DNA of 64,000 nucleotides. It comes from Takakia lepidozioides. Its lineage: Eukaryota; Streptophyta; Takakiopsida; Takakiales; Takakiaceae. Positions within the stretch are counted from its first letter, which is position 1, and every line of letters starts with the position of its first letter. The stretch lies in assembly GCA_030704615.1 (NCBI GenBank), contig CM060732.1, positions 1,858,001-1,922,000 of the forward strand. Direction: 5' to 3'. The notes beneath the pieces are model-generated. The model searched no databases, was not told the origin of the DNA, and saw only the letters and a program-made list of their open reading frames with translations. The translations under genes and the position numbers were made by a program. This document shows positions 23,701 to 35,179 of this stretch, one piece after another.

Positions 23701-26700
23701 TTAGCCGGAAAATTGCTAAGTCCCTGGACGGCAATAGGGCCTAGAACTGGAATACGGCGCCGAATTTCCAGTTCCGGGCCAGCCACCCTAGGGACTTAGA
23801 CCGAAAATGGCTAAGTCCCTGGACGGCAATAGGGCCTGGAACTGGAATATGGCGCCGAATTTCCACTTCATGGCCAGCCAGTCTAGGGACTTAGCCCGAA
23901 AATGGCTAAGTCCCTGGACGGCAATAGGGCCTAGAACTGGAAAACGGCGCCGAATTTCCAGTTCCGGGCCAGCCACACTAGGGACTTAGCCCGAAAATGG
24001 CTAAGTCCCTGAACGGCAATAGGGCCTGGAACTGGAAAATGGCGCCGAATTTCCAGTTCCGGGCCAGCCAGTCTAGGGACTTTGCCATTTTCGGAGCCCT
24101 GACTGGAAATTCGGCGCCATTTTCCCTAACACCACTTAGGCCTCTAACATCCTGAAATGCCAGGACTTGAAAGAAAGGCAGCGCGTATGTACCTGTACAG
24201 AAGGCGCATTGCTGCTTTGTCCGCGTTCGGCTGGTCGGTGAACTCGTGGCTCCGGCGAGCATCTGCTATCTCCCGAAAGAATAGGTTGGTTTTGTAGAGC
24301 AGAAAGTACCTCGTCACATAGTCACGCAGGCTCTCTGCTGCAGGAGATATCTCCATCTTGAACTGATGTGCTTGTGTGTCCAGCTGCTCTTGCGCATTCG
24401 TCGTCACCTGTGGAGATTGTCCATCAGATCGCTTTCCTCAAAAAATACAATGAATCAACCCCCTACTAGAGTACAAGCCCCAAACGAAGCGTGGGGAAGT
24501 ACCTGAAACCACCATGTCATGCGGTTCATCCACATGTCGAATGTGGGGTCAGAGAGTTTGTCCGGTTTGGGGAAGCTCCACATGTCCCTGGTACTTTGGG
24601 AACCATTCCAGATTTGGAGCCACCGGGTCTGTCCAACCACCCAGCATATTCGTAAGCGCCAAACACCACAAAAAGGAGTTGTTGCCACCACAATTTGGTT
24701 AAGAATGTATCACCTTTTCTGTTGCATCCACACAGGATGTGGCTAGACGATGGAGCTTCTCCAATGTCATCGTGGGCTTCAGAGCGCGAGAGTAGTGCTT
24801 TCCCACCTCCACCAGAAAGTCGGCACCAAGGGCGGGATCAGCTATGGCCACGTACTTTACCATCCGCGACTTGTACTTTATGCGGGCCCTCACCTCCGCA
24901 GCTTTGACATACGATTCGAGTTCCGGGAGGGTTGGATTCTTCTCCTCTGACTCCATGTAGAACCTCCGCGCATGTGCCAAATCCTGCTGTATTTTCGTCT
25001 GTCGAAAAGCAGCACATAAGATTAGAGATCCTGCTCAACACAATTTCTTCTATTGGGGGAGGAGAGACAAATTAGCTCAACAAAACTGCAGGAGCTTTAC
25101 CCGAAATATGTAGTCCACCATGGCGTCGACGCTCAGCCTATACCAGGTTCTGTCTGCCTTTGCCTCCGACTTGCGCAGGAGGTCGGCACTGAGGGAATTG
25201 GCAACTCTTCCACCCCCTGCCTCCCGACATCCTTCACTCGGAAGAGCATATGGGACAAGTTGGTGGCAATGAAGGCATTCTCAGTCACCCTGCAGTGCCA
25301 CATTTCCATCAAACAATACTGAAATGGGAATTTTCATCATATATGAGGATTCGCAATGAAATGACTTCCAAATTCAAAGTCCAAAAGCGAGAGGGGTTGT
25401 AGCTTACGAGTTGATGTCGGCCATTGCAGCTTTGAGAAGACTGCGATCTTTGGGCCCCGCAACCTTCAGCACAACACAATCGACGGCGAAATGCCAATCG
25501 AGATCGTTGGGGTGGGCTTGGGCAATGTGCTCCATCCATGCCAGGAGGCGATGATTGCCGTCCCACACGTAGAACATCTTACCGGACATGTGCTGGAAAA
25601 GAGGATCACTAGCAATCGATCTCTCGAACTCCTCATTTCGCGTTTGCCAATGGGGACCCCATTTGTCCACCTCATCGGAAGTGTGGGCACGGGAAGCTCC
25701 GTGGTCGTTCTCAATGGAAACGTAAAAGGCGGCAGACCCCATTCGATATCCATCCCGGAAAGAGAATTTCAGCTTGTCGATATCGCCTGGGAGGGCAGGT
25801 CTCACCACCTGCAATGACACCAAGCGGCAAAGGGGAATTCGAAGCTTGGCCGGGTACACCATGCCCCCCAGCACCCTGCCAATGTTGCTGTGGGTTGCCT
25901 CCAACATCTTGGCAGCGGCCAACTTCATATCCGCCTCAGACATGACGTCTGCTGCAGAGGGGTTTTCCGGCAGCCCACCAAGACCGCCAAATCCAGCCTG
26001 TATGCTCCGGGTTTGGGGCCTGGGGATGTCCGGGAGAATGTCATCCTGGTCAGAAACATCCATGTCGTCCTCCTCAACAGGGTCAGCCACCTGCGAAACC
26101 ACCTCCAGCACTCTCGTCGTCTCTACTGCCCTCTCCCTGGCTTCACCTCGAACTTGCACAATCGGTGCTCTTTCAGGTGTTCTTTCCTCTCCTCCACTCT
26201 CCACCGTATGGGTAATTGCGGGGGCTGCACTTGCCCGCGATGGTCTAACCGGTGTGCTACTGCCTCTCTGTGGTGTCTTGTAGGGATCCACCGTCTCTGT
26301 GTGTCCCTCGCTTACATTGGCATCTGTCATTTGGGCACCCCGGGCCTCTTCAGCTGCCTTTTGTCTTTCCTCCTTGCTAGCATTCTGTCTCGTCTGTTCT
26401 TTTGCCCTCTCTTTTGCCCTCTCACGGGCTTTCTGTTTCTTACTAGGGCTAGCAACAGGGGAGCCCTCCAGGACGACCACCTTTGATTGAGGCGAACTGA
26501 CACCCTCGCGCGCACTGCTCACTCCCCCCTCCGCAGCCCGTGACTGCTCTCTCGCCGGGGATTGCATGTGCTTAGCTTTCTTCTTTTTCTTTGCGTGGGG
26601 GGCCCTACTGCATGTGCATGAACAACCTCCATTGCCGGATCTGCTGTCCTCATGTCCTCACGCCCTTCACCTGCCATGCCGCCTGCACCAACCTCCCCAA

Positions 26701-27531
26701 TGCCTACTCTATCGTAATCTCGTTGCAAGTCCTCCCGTCCACCAACAAAAGATTTAAGTTTGCCCTCTCGCCCCAAGTTGGGCGATTCAAACATGCGATG
26801 AGTTGGAGCTGTCGATGATACCACCAGCGTGCCGGGCTCGTCGTCACTCTGTGATTGACAAAAATCGTGAACACCAACAGTGGTGCAAAAAGCAGCAGCG
26901 CAACCACCATAGCAGCAATCATGTAGCAAAAATGAAAACATAACAAGTTTAGGAAGTATGGAGAGCCATGCAACAACAATGAAAACAAATGCAACCATTG
27001 CCTAAGAATGACATGCACAAGCAGCCTTCTCCAGAGCTGCCGGATTTGCACACGCATTGCAAACAATCTAAGGTTCAGTCAACTATCTAAAGTTCACTCA
27101 TAAAGCAAAGCCAGGATGAAGATGCAGAAACAAAGCGAGGTAACGAAGCGAAAGCAAAAAAGAAATCGAACAAACCGAAAGCAGAAGTGGCTTGCCTGAG
27201 AGTACTCGGCTTCAGTTGGCGCAGGTTGTGAGCAAGACACTGGAATCTCCTGCTGGAGCTTCAGTTTGGCCATGCGAGAGATTGGCCGTCGTCCGTAGTA
27301 CAGAGCTTTCAACTTCCGCCGCGGTCTGGATCTGAGGTCTCTCTCAGGAGAGCCACGCCCTTCAGGCGGCATAAGTCCCAGCCAAAAAGATCTCCTTTTT
27401 TGGGGTACATGCCTGGAATACCATGTTAAGCCAAGTATAGCATGAGATTTAGGGTACGTGTCCAGGAAGCCATGCGTCGCCAGCCCGAATAATAAGCGAC
27501 GGCCGTCGACATTTATTGCCCAACTGCGCAA
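20758..27531 (-). CDS. ParB-like domain joined to DNA methyltransferase, element B (ten exons)
   Basis: Exons: 27,531-27,196; 26,848-25,408; 25,289-25,101; 24,998-24,714; 24,628-24,503; 24,407-24,193; 23,108-21,983; 21,894-21,630; 21,545-21,347; 21,217-20,758. Phases agree at every junction and give about 1,547 codons if two single-base losses (about 26,597 and 25,203, present in copy A) are allowed for. Residues about 140-380 are basic and low-complexity. Residues about 490-590 carry GKMFYVWDGNHRLLAWM, like the DGxHR of ParB-type domains. DIPDG (about 1,155) sits where beta-class DNA methyltransferases have DPPY, with YWK and GGCVVVLATRG after it. LDLTCGTGAS (about 1,322) and RHVFAFEPD supply motif I and its acidic residue, in the IV-then-I order of that class. 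The tail is acidic. Known family: ParB-methyltransferase fusions in phages. Inferred: DNA binding and base modification. The non-standard DIPD could mean altered or lost catalysis. First ATG at 27,531; MPPEGRG (about 27,370) is an alternative. Confidence 0.78.
23140..24128. repeat. Intron 6 palindrome array in element B
   Basis: About ten units of roughly 95 bases, the complement of the array at 18,237-19,058: GGGACTTAG...GGCTAAGTCCCTGGA, GGCAATAGGGCCT, then GGCGCCGAATTTCCAC/AGTT. It occupies most of a 1,084-base intron (24,192-23,109). Neighbouring pairs of units repeat with a period of about 190 bases, suggesting that pairs were amplified as a unit. Confidence 0.9.
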
Positions 27532-27589
27532 TTAAATGTCGGATGAAGCCCTCCATGTCGGAAGAAAATAGACGAAAACAGTCCCGGAA

Positions 27590-28290
27590 TTTCCCTCACG
27601 CAGGTAATTCGGAAGCGCGCGGATGGAAATCCGGCGCCGAATTTCCATCCGCGCAGGTAATTCGGATGCGCGCGGATGGAAATCCGGCGCCGAATTTCCA
27701 TCCGCGTAGGTAGGGCGGTTCGCCAAATTTCCTTCAAGCAGGTAATTCGGATGCGCCCGGATGGAAATCCGGCGCCGAATTTCCATCCGCGCAGGTAGGG
27801 CGGTGCGCCAAATTTCCTTCAAGCAGGTAATTCGGATGCGCCCGGATGGAAATCCGGCGCCGAATTTCCATCCGCGCAGGTAGGGCGGTGCGCCAAATTT
27901 CCTTCAAGCAGGTAATTCGGATGCGCGCGGATGGAAATCCGGCGCCGAATTTCCATCCGCGCAGGTAATTCGGATGCGCCCGGATGGAAATCCGGCGCCG
28001 AATTTCCATCCGCGTAGGATGGCGGTGCGCCAAATTTCCTTCAAGCAGGTAATTCGGATGCGCGCGGATGGAAATCCGGCGCCGAATTTCCATCCGCGCA
28101 GGTAATTCGGATGCGCCCGGATGGAAATCCGGCGCCGAATTTCCATCCGCGCAGGTAGGGCGGTGCGCCAAATTTCCTTCAAGCAGGTAATTCGGATGCG
28201 CGCGGATGGAAATCCGGCGCCGAATTCCATCCGCGCAGGTAGGGCGGTTCGCCAAATTTCCTTCAAGCAGGTAATTCGGCGCCGAATTTC
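27590..28290. repeat. Central array of element B, block of palindromes flanked by TTACCTGC/GCGCC
   Basis: About ten palindromes reading GATGGAAATCCGGCGCCGAA, joined by GGTAATTCGGATGCGC or by GGTAGGGCGGTGCGCCAAA and TTTCCTTCAAGCA. The start of the ParB/methyltransferase gene lies just left of it. ORFs within it are products of the repeat. Confidence 0.9.
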
Positions 28291-28365
28291 CATCCTGCAG
28301 GTAAGTCGGATCGGTGCCATATGGATATTCGGCGCCGAATTTCGATTCGCCATTTATTTCTGAGC

Positions 28366-28640
28366 GAGGAATTACCTCCGTGCAGGTAATTCCCATATAA
28401 GAATTACCTTCGTGCAGGTAATTCACAACAAGAATTACCTTCATGCAGGTAATTTCCAGATGAGAATTACCTTGTGCAGGTAATTCTGGACGAGAATAAA
28501 CATCGATTGGAATTACCTGCAGGAAGGTAATTGTCATCTGGAAATTACCTGCACAAAGGTAATTCTTGTATGCGAATTACCTGCACGAAGGTAATCTTAT
28601 ATGGGAATTACCTGCACGAAGGTAATTCCTCGCTCAAAAA
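28366..28640. repeat. Hairpin array with orientation switch between the divergent genes of B
   Basis: Left of about 28,485 the 24-base hairpins read GAATTACCTTCGTGCAGGTA. Right of about 28,505 they read GAATTACCTGCACGAAGGTA. The array is therefore arranged around a pivot near 28,490 (CTGGACGAGAATAAACATCG), roughly midway between the two genes. Element A has the same switch near 14,165. Confidence 0.85.
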
Positions 28641-29860
28641 TAATGGCGAGTGGAAATCCGGCGCCGAATATCCATACGGCACTGATCCGACTTACCTGCT
28701 GGATGGAAATTCGGCGCGAATTTCCATTCATCCACGATTCGAATACCTGCAGGATGGAAATTCGGCGCCGAATATCCATATGGCACCGATCCGACTTACC
28801 TGCTGGATGGAAATTCGGCGCCGAATTTCCATTCATCCATGATTCGAATTACCTGCAGGATGGAAATTCGGCGCCGAATATCCATATGGCACCGATCCGA
28901 CTTACCTGCTGGATGGAAATTCGGCGCCGAATTTCCATTCATCCATGATTCGAATTACCTGCAGGATGGAAATTCGGCGCCGAATATCCATATGGCACGA
29001 TCCGACTTACCTGCTGGATGGAAATTCGGCGCCGAATTTCCATTCATCCACGATTCGAATTACCTGCAGGATGGAAATTCGGCGCCGAATATCCATATGG
29101 CACCGATCCGACTTACCTGCTGGATGGAAATTCGGCGCCGAATTTCCATTCATCCATGATTCGAATTACCTGCAGGATGGAAATTCGGCGCCGAATATCC
29201 ATATGGCACCGATCCGACTTACCTGCTGGATGGAAATTCGGCGCCGAATTTCCGTTCATCCATGATTCGAATTACCTGCAGGATGGAAATTCGGCGCCGA
29301 ATATCCATATGGCACCGATCCGACTTACCTGCTGGATGGAAATTCGGCGCCGAATTTCCGTTCATCCATGATTCGAATTACCTGCAGGATGGAAATTCGG
29401 CGCCGAATATCCATATGGCACCGATCCGACTTACCTGCTGGATGGAAATTCGGCGCGAATTTCCATTCATCCACGATTCGAATTACCTGCAGGATGGAAT
29501 TCGGCGCCGAATATCCATATGGCACCGACGATCCGACTTACCTGCGGATGGAAATTCGGCGCCGAATTTCTTCATCCACGATTCGAATTACCTGCAGGAT
29601 GGAAATTCGGCGCCGATATCCATCCAGATCCGCACGATCCGACTTACCTGCTGGATGGAAATTCGGCGCCGAATTTCCATTCATCCACGATTCGAATTAC
29701 CTGCAGGATGGAAATTCGGCGCCGAATATCCATATGGCACCGATCCGACTTACCTGCTGGATGGAAATTCGGCGCCGAATCTCCATCCATCCGAGATTCC
29801 ATTTTACCTGCTGGATGGAAATTCGGCGCCGAATCTCCATCCGGGGGATGGTCTCTGTCG
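28640..29860. repeat. 106-base tandem array, about 11 copies
   Basis: Each 106-base unit holds two palindromes: GGAAATTCGGCGCCGAATAT (then CCATATGGCACCGATCCGA) and GGAAATTCGGCGCCGAATTT (then CCATTCATCCATGATTCG), each followed by TTACCTGC. Copies are nearly identical in the middle and degenerate toward 29,500-29,860. Confidence 0.92.
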
Positions 29861-30525
29861 GAGAGGTGCCCGCCTCTCCGCCGCTCTGTTGGATATTCGG
29901 TGCCGAATTTCCGTCCCGGGGGTTTGAAATATGACTGCCAGGTTCCGACCTCTCCCCCTCCCCGACCTTCCATGGACGGCCCCGATGAAATTCGGCTGCC
30001 GTTTTTCTCAGCTGTGGAGGTTTTTAATGTCGGCAGTTTTTGCTCTCTGACACGACCGACAACACTTCCTTTGGGGGGTCCCCGGATGGAAATTCGGCGC
30101 CGAATGGCCCGGCCAGGGGATTTTCTCTGTCGCACACTGGCCGAGCCTCTGTGCCCCAGGCTACTTCATCCGGGTCGTCCCCTGTTCGATATTCGTTGCC
30201 GAATTTCCGTCCGGGGGTTGAAATGTGACAGCCAACTGCAGGCCACTCCCCCCTCCCCGACTGCATCCGAATCGCCCCGGATGGAAATTCGGCGCCGTTT
30301 TTCCATCTGGGGATGTTTTTGATCCGTCCAGTTTTTCGGCCTGACCCCCCGACACGACTCCCTTTGGGGGACCGGATGGAAATTCGGCGCCGAATCTCCA
30401 TCCAGAAGATGTTATCTGTCGCACACACTCCGGCCTCTGCGCCCGAGGCGACTTTCATCCGGGCTTCCTCTGTTGGATGTTGGGTGCCGAATTTCCATTC
30501 GGGGGTAGTAATGTGACGGCACGGT
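29860..30525. repeat. Long-unit palindrome block upstream of transposase B
   Basis: GGATGGAAATTCGGCGCCGA palindromes alternate with spacers containing CTCTGTCGGAGAGG or CTGTCGCACACT, CCCCTTTGGGG and GTTGAAATGTGACAG. The equivalents in A (13,290-14,000) and C (51,240-52,320) keep the same order, so this block is probably part of the transposase promoter region. 30,525-30,798 is conserved unique leader sequence. Confidence 0.85.
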
Positions 30526-30798
30526 GCCGGCTTATCCCCTTCAGCCGTCATCATCCGGACGGCCCCCCACTTTCTGACTGCATACCGTTGGCAGTTATTG
30601 CGCAAAGACGAGGGCCGCATTCCGGAGACAAGGTTCATTAACACTCTGACTGTGGATTTTTGAGATAGTTGGCTCCCTGGATTTGGATCAGGCTTCGTCG
30701 CTCGGACAAATCGGCATCGCATTCATTCCCATCGCTGCACCCCCTTCTACCAGGGAGCTTCCCCGCACGCCATCCTGGCAGTCTTGTGTGCACATCTC

Positions 30799-33700
30799 AT
30801 GGCGGAAAACCCGAGCGCTACAGTGTACTGCCCTCCTCACGAGCATAGAGCTTCATTTCCCGTGCAGAGGGGACACCTGCCGGGTGATGGAGAAATATCT
30901 GTGCGTTCGATACCACCTGAAACCGGGGTCGGTTTTTTTGGAGGAGGAAAGGAAGGACTCAAACGGCCTTGTTGTCGAGAGTATTGTTGTGCTCCACGAT
31001 GATTTCGGCGATGGCAGGGAATGGCGAGTTTCCACCATCGGACAGCGTCATATACAGGGCTGTTGGGGACTTCATTTGCCCGCCAAATGCACCGTCTATC
31101 TGGCGCCTTCCACGAAACAATCCGCGAATCAGAGAGTGGGTACCTCAAAGAGAGAAGTCCGCAACGAAGTAAATCCAGAGCCGAACCCATCCATGAAGAC
31201 GACCGAGAACTGGGTTGTTCACAACCTGTCCGACTCAGACGAGGTCATGGAAGTTCCGAGGTCGTCCTGGAGATCAGGCAAGTCCTCAATGGACGTCAGT
31301 GGAGGAGGGAGTCATATTCCCAGCACGAGCACCGCAGTTCGATCTATTCTAGAAATTCTGCGAGGGCTTCACCTGGAGGGACACCCGGTCGGAGCTGGCC
31401 GGGCTGGACTACAGCAAGTTCGCAATTAAATCGGTTACATGCCTTCCCGCCGACGTCGACGGTAATGTCTTCTTTGAGTTCCTCCTCGGGCGGACTACTC
31501 GAGGGCGTCCGGAATGTTGACAGATATGGATAGAAAACATGACGGTCATCCTTGGTGCGTTACAAAACCACCAGCATGAAGATGCTTGATGGTGTGCGGG
31601 TGCGCTACGTTGTTTGTGCGGGCGCGTTGCGGTGTTTCTCCCCAACTTGCTTCCACTTTAAATCCAGAGGTCACAGGAACGAGACCGATTGGACAGGCAC
31701 AGCTCACCAACCATTTCGAGCTCAGGAGAAGGTTCCGAACTCCACATTTAAGTGTGCGCATTGCAAAGAACCACCACACTGCATGTCTGTTTGTAATGCC
31801 AAGCAGTTCTATGTGTTGCACCGTTTCCCTGACCTCACCCGAGCTTGCATACACGTTGGTTCCCATTGTCACAAATTGGCGAGGGGGAACTCGCGGGAGG
31901 CTGCCCACGAAGCAGAGCAGCTCGTTCAGGAGGAGGTTAAGTTGAGACCGGGTGCCAAACCCAAACAGATACAGCTCCAAGCCGCCCATAAGATGGCATT
32001 GGCCAGAATTATGTCGGAAGACGGCTCGGATAGAGTTCCTCTCGACGAGAAGGAAATGGAGGCATTGCTCGAGTCGGTGTCCCACGTATGTTCACCGAAT
32101 GTCCGAAACCACATTGTCTCTTGCAAACAGAAAATTGGGCGTGGCTCGGATATGCACTCCATTCTGGAGGTGAAGCGACGATGTGGATATGACTACATTC
32201 ATGGAAGTAGGTTTCCAGGACAAGGGACTGAGGCAGATCGTTGTTTCGTATTCAAAATGTCCACGTGTGGACCTGGCAGTGGCGTCGAACTGGTCGACAG
32301 GATGACGAGTGGGAACTTGTCAAACAGTTGGGTCATGTTCGACCATATCAAGCGAATTACAAATCACCAGTGGGTGACAATGGGTGCACATGTCTACGAC
32401 ACCCACTGCAGGATGCTAATGACAATTGCTATTTGTGAGATGAAAGGAGAGGACACACAATCGGAGATGCTTCTTTGGCAGGGAATAAACGAACAGATGG
32501 CCAAGGCGGGATTGCCCCCTCCCAATTTCCGTGGTTTCATGGCGGACAACGCACAAGCAAATTGGGCTGCCATCCGAAGGGTGTACGGGCAAGACCCCAA
32601 TGTTCCCATGGAAGGCGAGGAGAGATCTTGTGGGTTCCACTTTCTGCAGAGCCTTTCGCAGTACACAACCAGGCTCGTGGCGCCAGATTTCAGAGAGGAG
32701 CACCGTTCCATGTGCCTTGCGTGGAAGCGCGCTCCCACCTTGGATGATGCAGAGACACAGTTTGCATGCATACGGGCTTGGTGGACATCGTCAGGTGCTG
32801 TAAGGAAATCAGACGAAGGAGCAATGGTCAGTTGGCTAGCATGGTGGCATTATCGTTTCCTCCAGTTCGGCGACTATATGCGGGAGGTGAGTTGCACGAA
32901 TTCGCGTCCCGTTGGATATTATTCTTGGCCATATTTGTAACTTGCTTGTAACCTCAACATGTGCTTGTGCAGGAAATGTGTCTCGACTCCGACACCGACA
33001 TGCCCACGACAAACATGGCCGAATCAGTGCACTCTTCCTGGCGTGCCTCCTCTGCGGCGCATCTGGTGGACATCCTCACTGCCACAACGGAGGACATTGT
33101 GAGGTCAATTATGCAGCAATGCAGGTACAACGAGTTCTTGAAAGGGAAACAGTGGGGCTTGGGGCCGGACAGGCAGGAAATGCTGATGCGGACTGCCTCC
33201 AGATCGAAGAATCCTCGGAAGTGGGCGGCGGCCTTGCGAGAGGGCCTTCGGGACACGCCATTGCTGCGAAGAGGCCAACATTTGGAAGGAGATGTTCATA
33301 CCCGTCCAGTGAGACGAAGACTTGACGAGGCACCTGGCGGAGAAGAGGATTCATGGCGAGCTGACAAGAATATTCGCACGCTCCCTCGTGGTCCGGTGAT
33401 GTTGTCCGAGGAGGTCTCGTCGAGCACCGGAAGTCCTGCACGTTCAAGATCGCCATCTCCTTTGAGCACAGGGCGCGTGCCCCGGCAACATAACGAGCCA
33501 TCTGTAGTAAAGCAATACAACATTCCCATTGTGGAGACAAGAGTGTCGGAGTCACAGTGGAGAATTGCGAGGACATTGCCGGCATTTCGAGGGAAGTGTT
33601 GCGCCATCCGGGTGGATACGAGAGCACGCTGTGGTGAGATGATTCGGAGGAACCCACACGGTGCTGTACCTGCACCTTGTTTCAGCGGCAGATTTTTGAC

Positions 33701-34391
33701 TCCCACATTTGCTCACGCCACAACGCAGACATTTTGGTTCTGTAGGCACGACATAATGACCTGTGTATTTGGCAAGCCCAAGTACGGGATTCAGGGAATG
33801 CCGGAGCCTCCGGGCGTCTGGCCTGTTGCACCGGGTTGCAGCCTCTCTCAGAATGAGGCGGATGCTCTATCTGCAGCAGGATTTCGAATGGTGCAACGCA
33901 CAGACATCCCGGCCCACGCATTTCCGGTTCCTCAGACCCAGCCATTGCATACTGCTCGGTCCAGTAGAGACGGATTGGACAATTCTGCACATCCCACAAT
34001 GCGATTCGGAAGAGTGAAGAGACGACACCCTCCCAACAAGTTGAATGAGACTCGGATTGCCAATGCTCTTGGGATGGCTTGCACTATTCAGAGCTCCGTG
34101 GACGTACCCCCACCCGGCCTTGGGCGTGTGTATCGGATGGCAACGGCCGGCTCGGCTGTACGCGACGATGTATACACAATTACGATTGGAGTGGAGCCGA
34201 CTTGCAACTGTACGGACTTCTCGTTGATGGAAGCAAAGAAGGGTTCGAAGTATTATCCGTGCAAGCATCTGTATTACATTTACCTGAAGAGGTTGAGGAT
34301 GAACGTGACTATTGATGACTTTATTCATGCACCGGCGTTGAGCGTGAACGAGCTGCACAAACTCCTTCTTAGGGATTCCAGAAATCATTGA
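30799..34391 (+). CDS. Mutator-like transposase with SWIM zinc finger, element B
   Basis: Two exons joined across an 86-base intron (32,887-32,972; GTGAGT...GTGCAG), about 1,170 codons. Start at 30,799 (MAENPSATVYC), conserved in A and C. The N-terminal third has two or three single-base changes relative to A (near 30,860 and 31,033), so its frame is broken as given; from 31,552 the frame is open to 32,886. Visible parts: a Cys/His cluster (LRCFSPTC, FKCAHCKEPPHC); a DDE-type core with FDHIKRI, GAHVYD, FRGFMADNAQANW (second acidic residue) and CGFHF (C-x2-H); an internal Ser/Arg-rich stretch; and a C-terminal SWIM finger (CNC ... PCKH, about 34,204-34,268). These are the hallmarks of Mutator-like/FAR1-type transposases, which cut and paste at terminal repeats and leave 8-11-base duplications, as seen for B. 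The gene diverges from the ParB/methyltransferase gene. Confidence 0.85.
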
Positions 34392-34539
34392 TGGGGCAAA
34401 CGGAATCCTCCATATGGATATTTTCAAATGCATTTTGCTGTATCAGACTTTTTTTTTGCAGTGTAATGAAATGCACCCCAAAACTCCTGGAATGAGGCAA
34501 TATTCCATTCAAACTGAGATCCAACAGAAGCAGTTCTGG

Positions 34540-34930
34540 GGCCATTTCTGGAAAAATGGCGCCGAATTTCTCTTTTTGGGGCCGAAAACTCGCTAAGTCC
34601 CAACATGCACTGGTACCTGTGTTTGGGAAAATGGCGCCGAATTTCTCTTTTTGGGGCCGAAAACTGGCTAAGTCCCAACATGCACTGGTACCGTGTCTGG
34701 AAAAATGGCGCCGAATTTCTCTTTTTTGGGCCGAAAACTGGCTAAGTCCGAACATGCACTGGAAAAATGGCGCCGAATTACCTGTCATGAGGGGACCTAT
34801 AGCCGCGGAATTCGGCACCATTTTTCGCCAGAGAGACCTATTGCCGCGAAATACGTCGCCGTTTTTTCAGGTTACGGACCCTATTACCGCGAAATTCGGC
34901 GCCATATTTGCACATGTCGCTAGGAATTGG
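34540..34930. repeat. Subterminal palindrome array, transposase side of B
   Basis: Four units of about 85 bases with ATGGCGCCGAATTTCTC, GGGCCGAAAACTGGCTAAGT and CCCAACATGCACTGG, then AAATTCGGCGCC variants (GGAATTCGGCACCATTTTTC). The same block is found inverted in element C (49,600-49,960). It follows the transposase 3' end. Confidence 0.85.
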
Positions 34931-35094
34931 CATGAGCGGAAGACAAAATATCATGAGCACAACTGTCAAAAGTGCAATTTTCCCTTCAAGGGGCCGAATA
35001 ATATATTTGTTTTTTCTGACACATTGCATTAAATTATTGTTTTTTATTGTTTTTTATTGTTTTTTATTTTCGAAATTTGTACTTCTGCTCATGA

Positions 35095-35179
35095 AAACCG
35101 ATTGTGTTACTACTCTGCTCATGCCGCTCATGCCGCTCATGCCGCTCATGCTCATGAAATAGCAAACCTCCTCATGGAG
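35095..35179. repeat. Right terminus of element B and right target duplication
   Basis: Tandem CTCATGCCG units lead to CTCATGAAATAGCAAACCT (end of B at 35,169), then CCTCATGGAG (35,170-35,179), after which the element A gene resumes in frame. Interior to it, 34,930-35,095 holds AT-rich sequence without a gene. Confidence 0.88.

Larger units (their letters stand above)
20523..35169. mobile_element. Element B: complete 14.6-kb Mutator-like transposon with transposase and ParB/methyltransferase genes
   Basis: The ends are inverted: left GGGGCTGCTATTTCATGAGC, right (complement) AGGTTTGCTATTTCATGAGC, followed on both sides by tandem CATGAGCGG units. A 10-base target duplication flanks it. Inside, from the left: the ParB/methyltransferase gene on the minus strand (20,758-27,531), a central palindrome array (27,590-30,525), the transposase on the plus strand (30,799-34,391) and a subterminal array (34,540-34,930). 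The two genes diverge from the array. The insertion point is within exon 8 of the homologous gene of element A, so B is younger than A. Few differences from A are visible. B may be able to move if its few single-base indels are assembly errors. Confidence 0.9.

Noticed and set aside
20758-27531. Bacterial or phage contamination as the source of the ParB/methyltransferase gene
   Set aside because: Nine introns with consistent phases, several copies, and plant-type transposons around and inside make it a nuclear gene.
27590-30525. CRISPR array
   Set aside because: Units are tandem palindromes with near-identical spacers, in a eukaryotic transposon with introns. There are no unique spacers, leader or cas genes.
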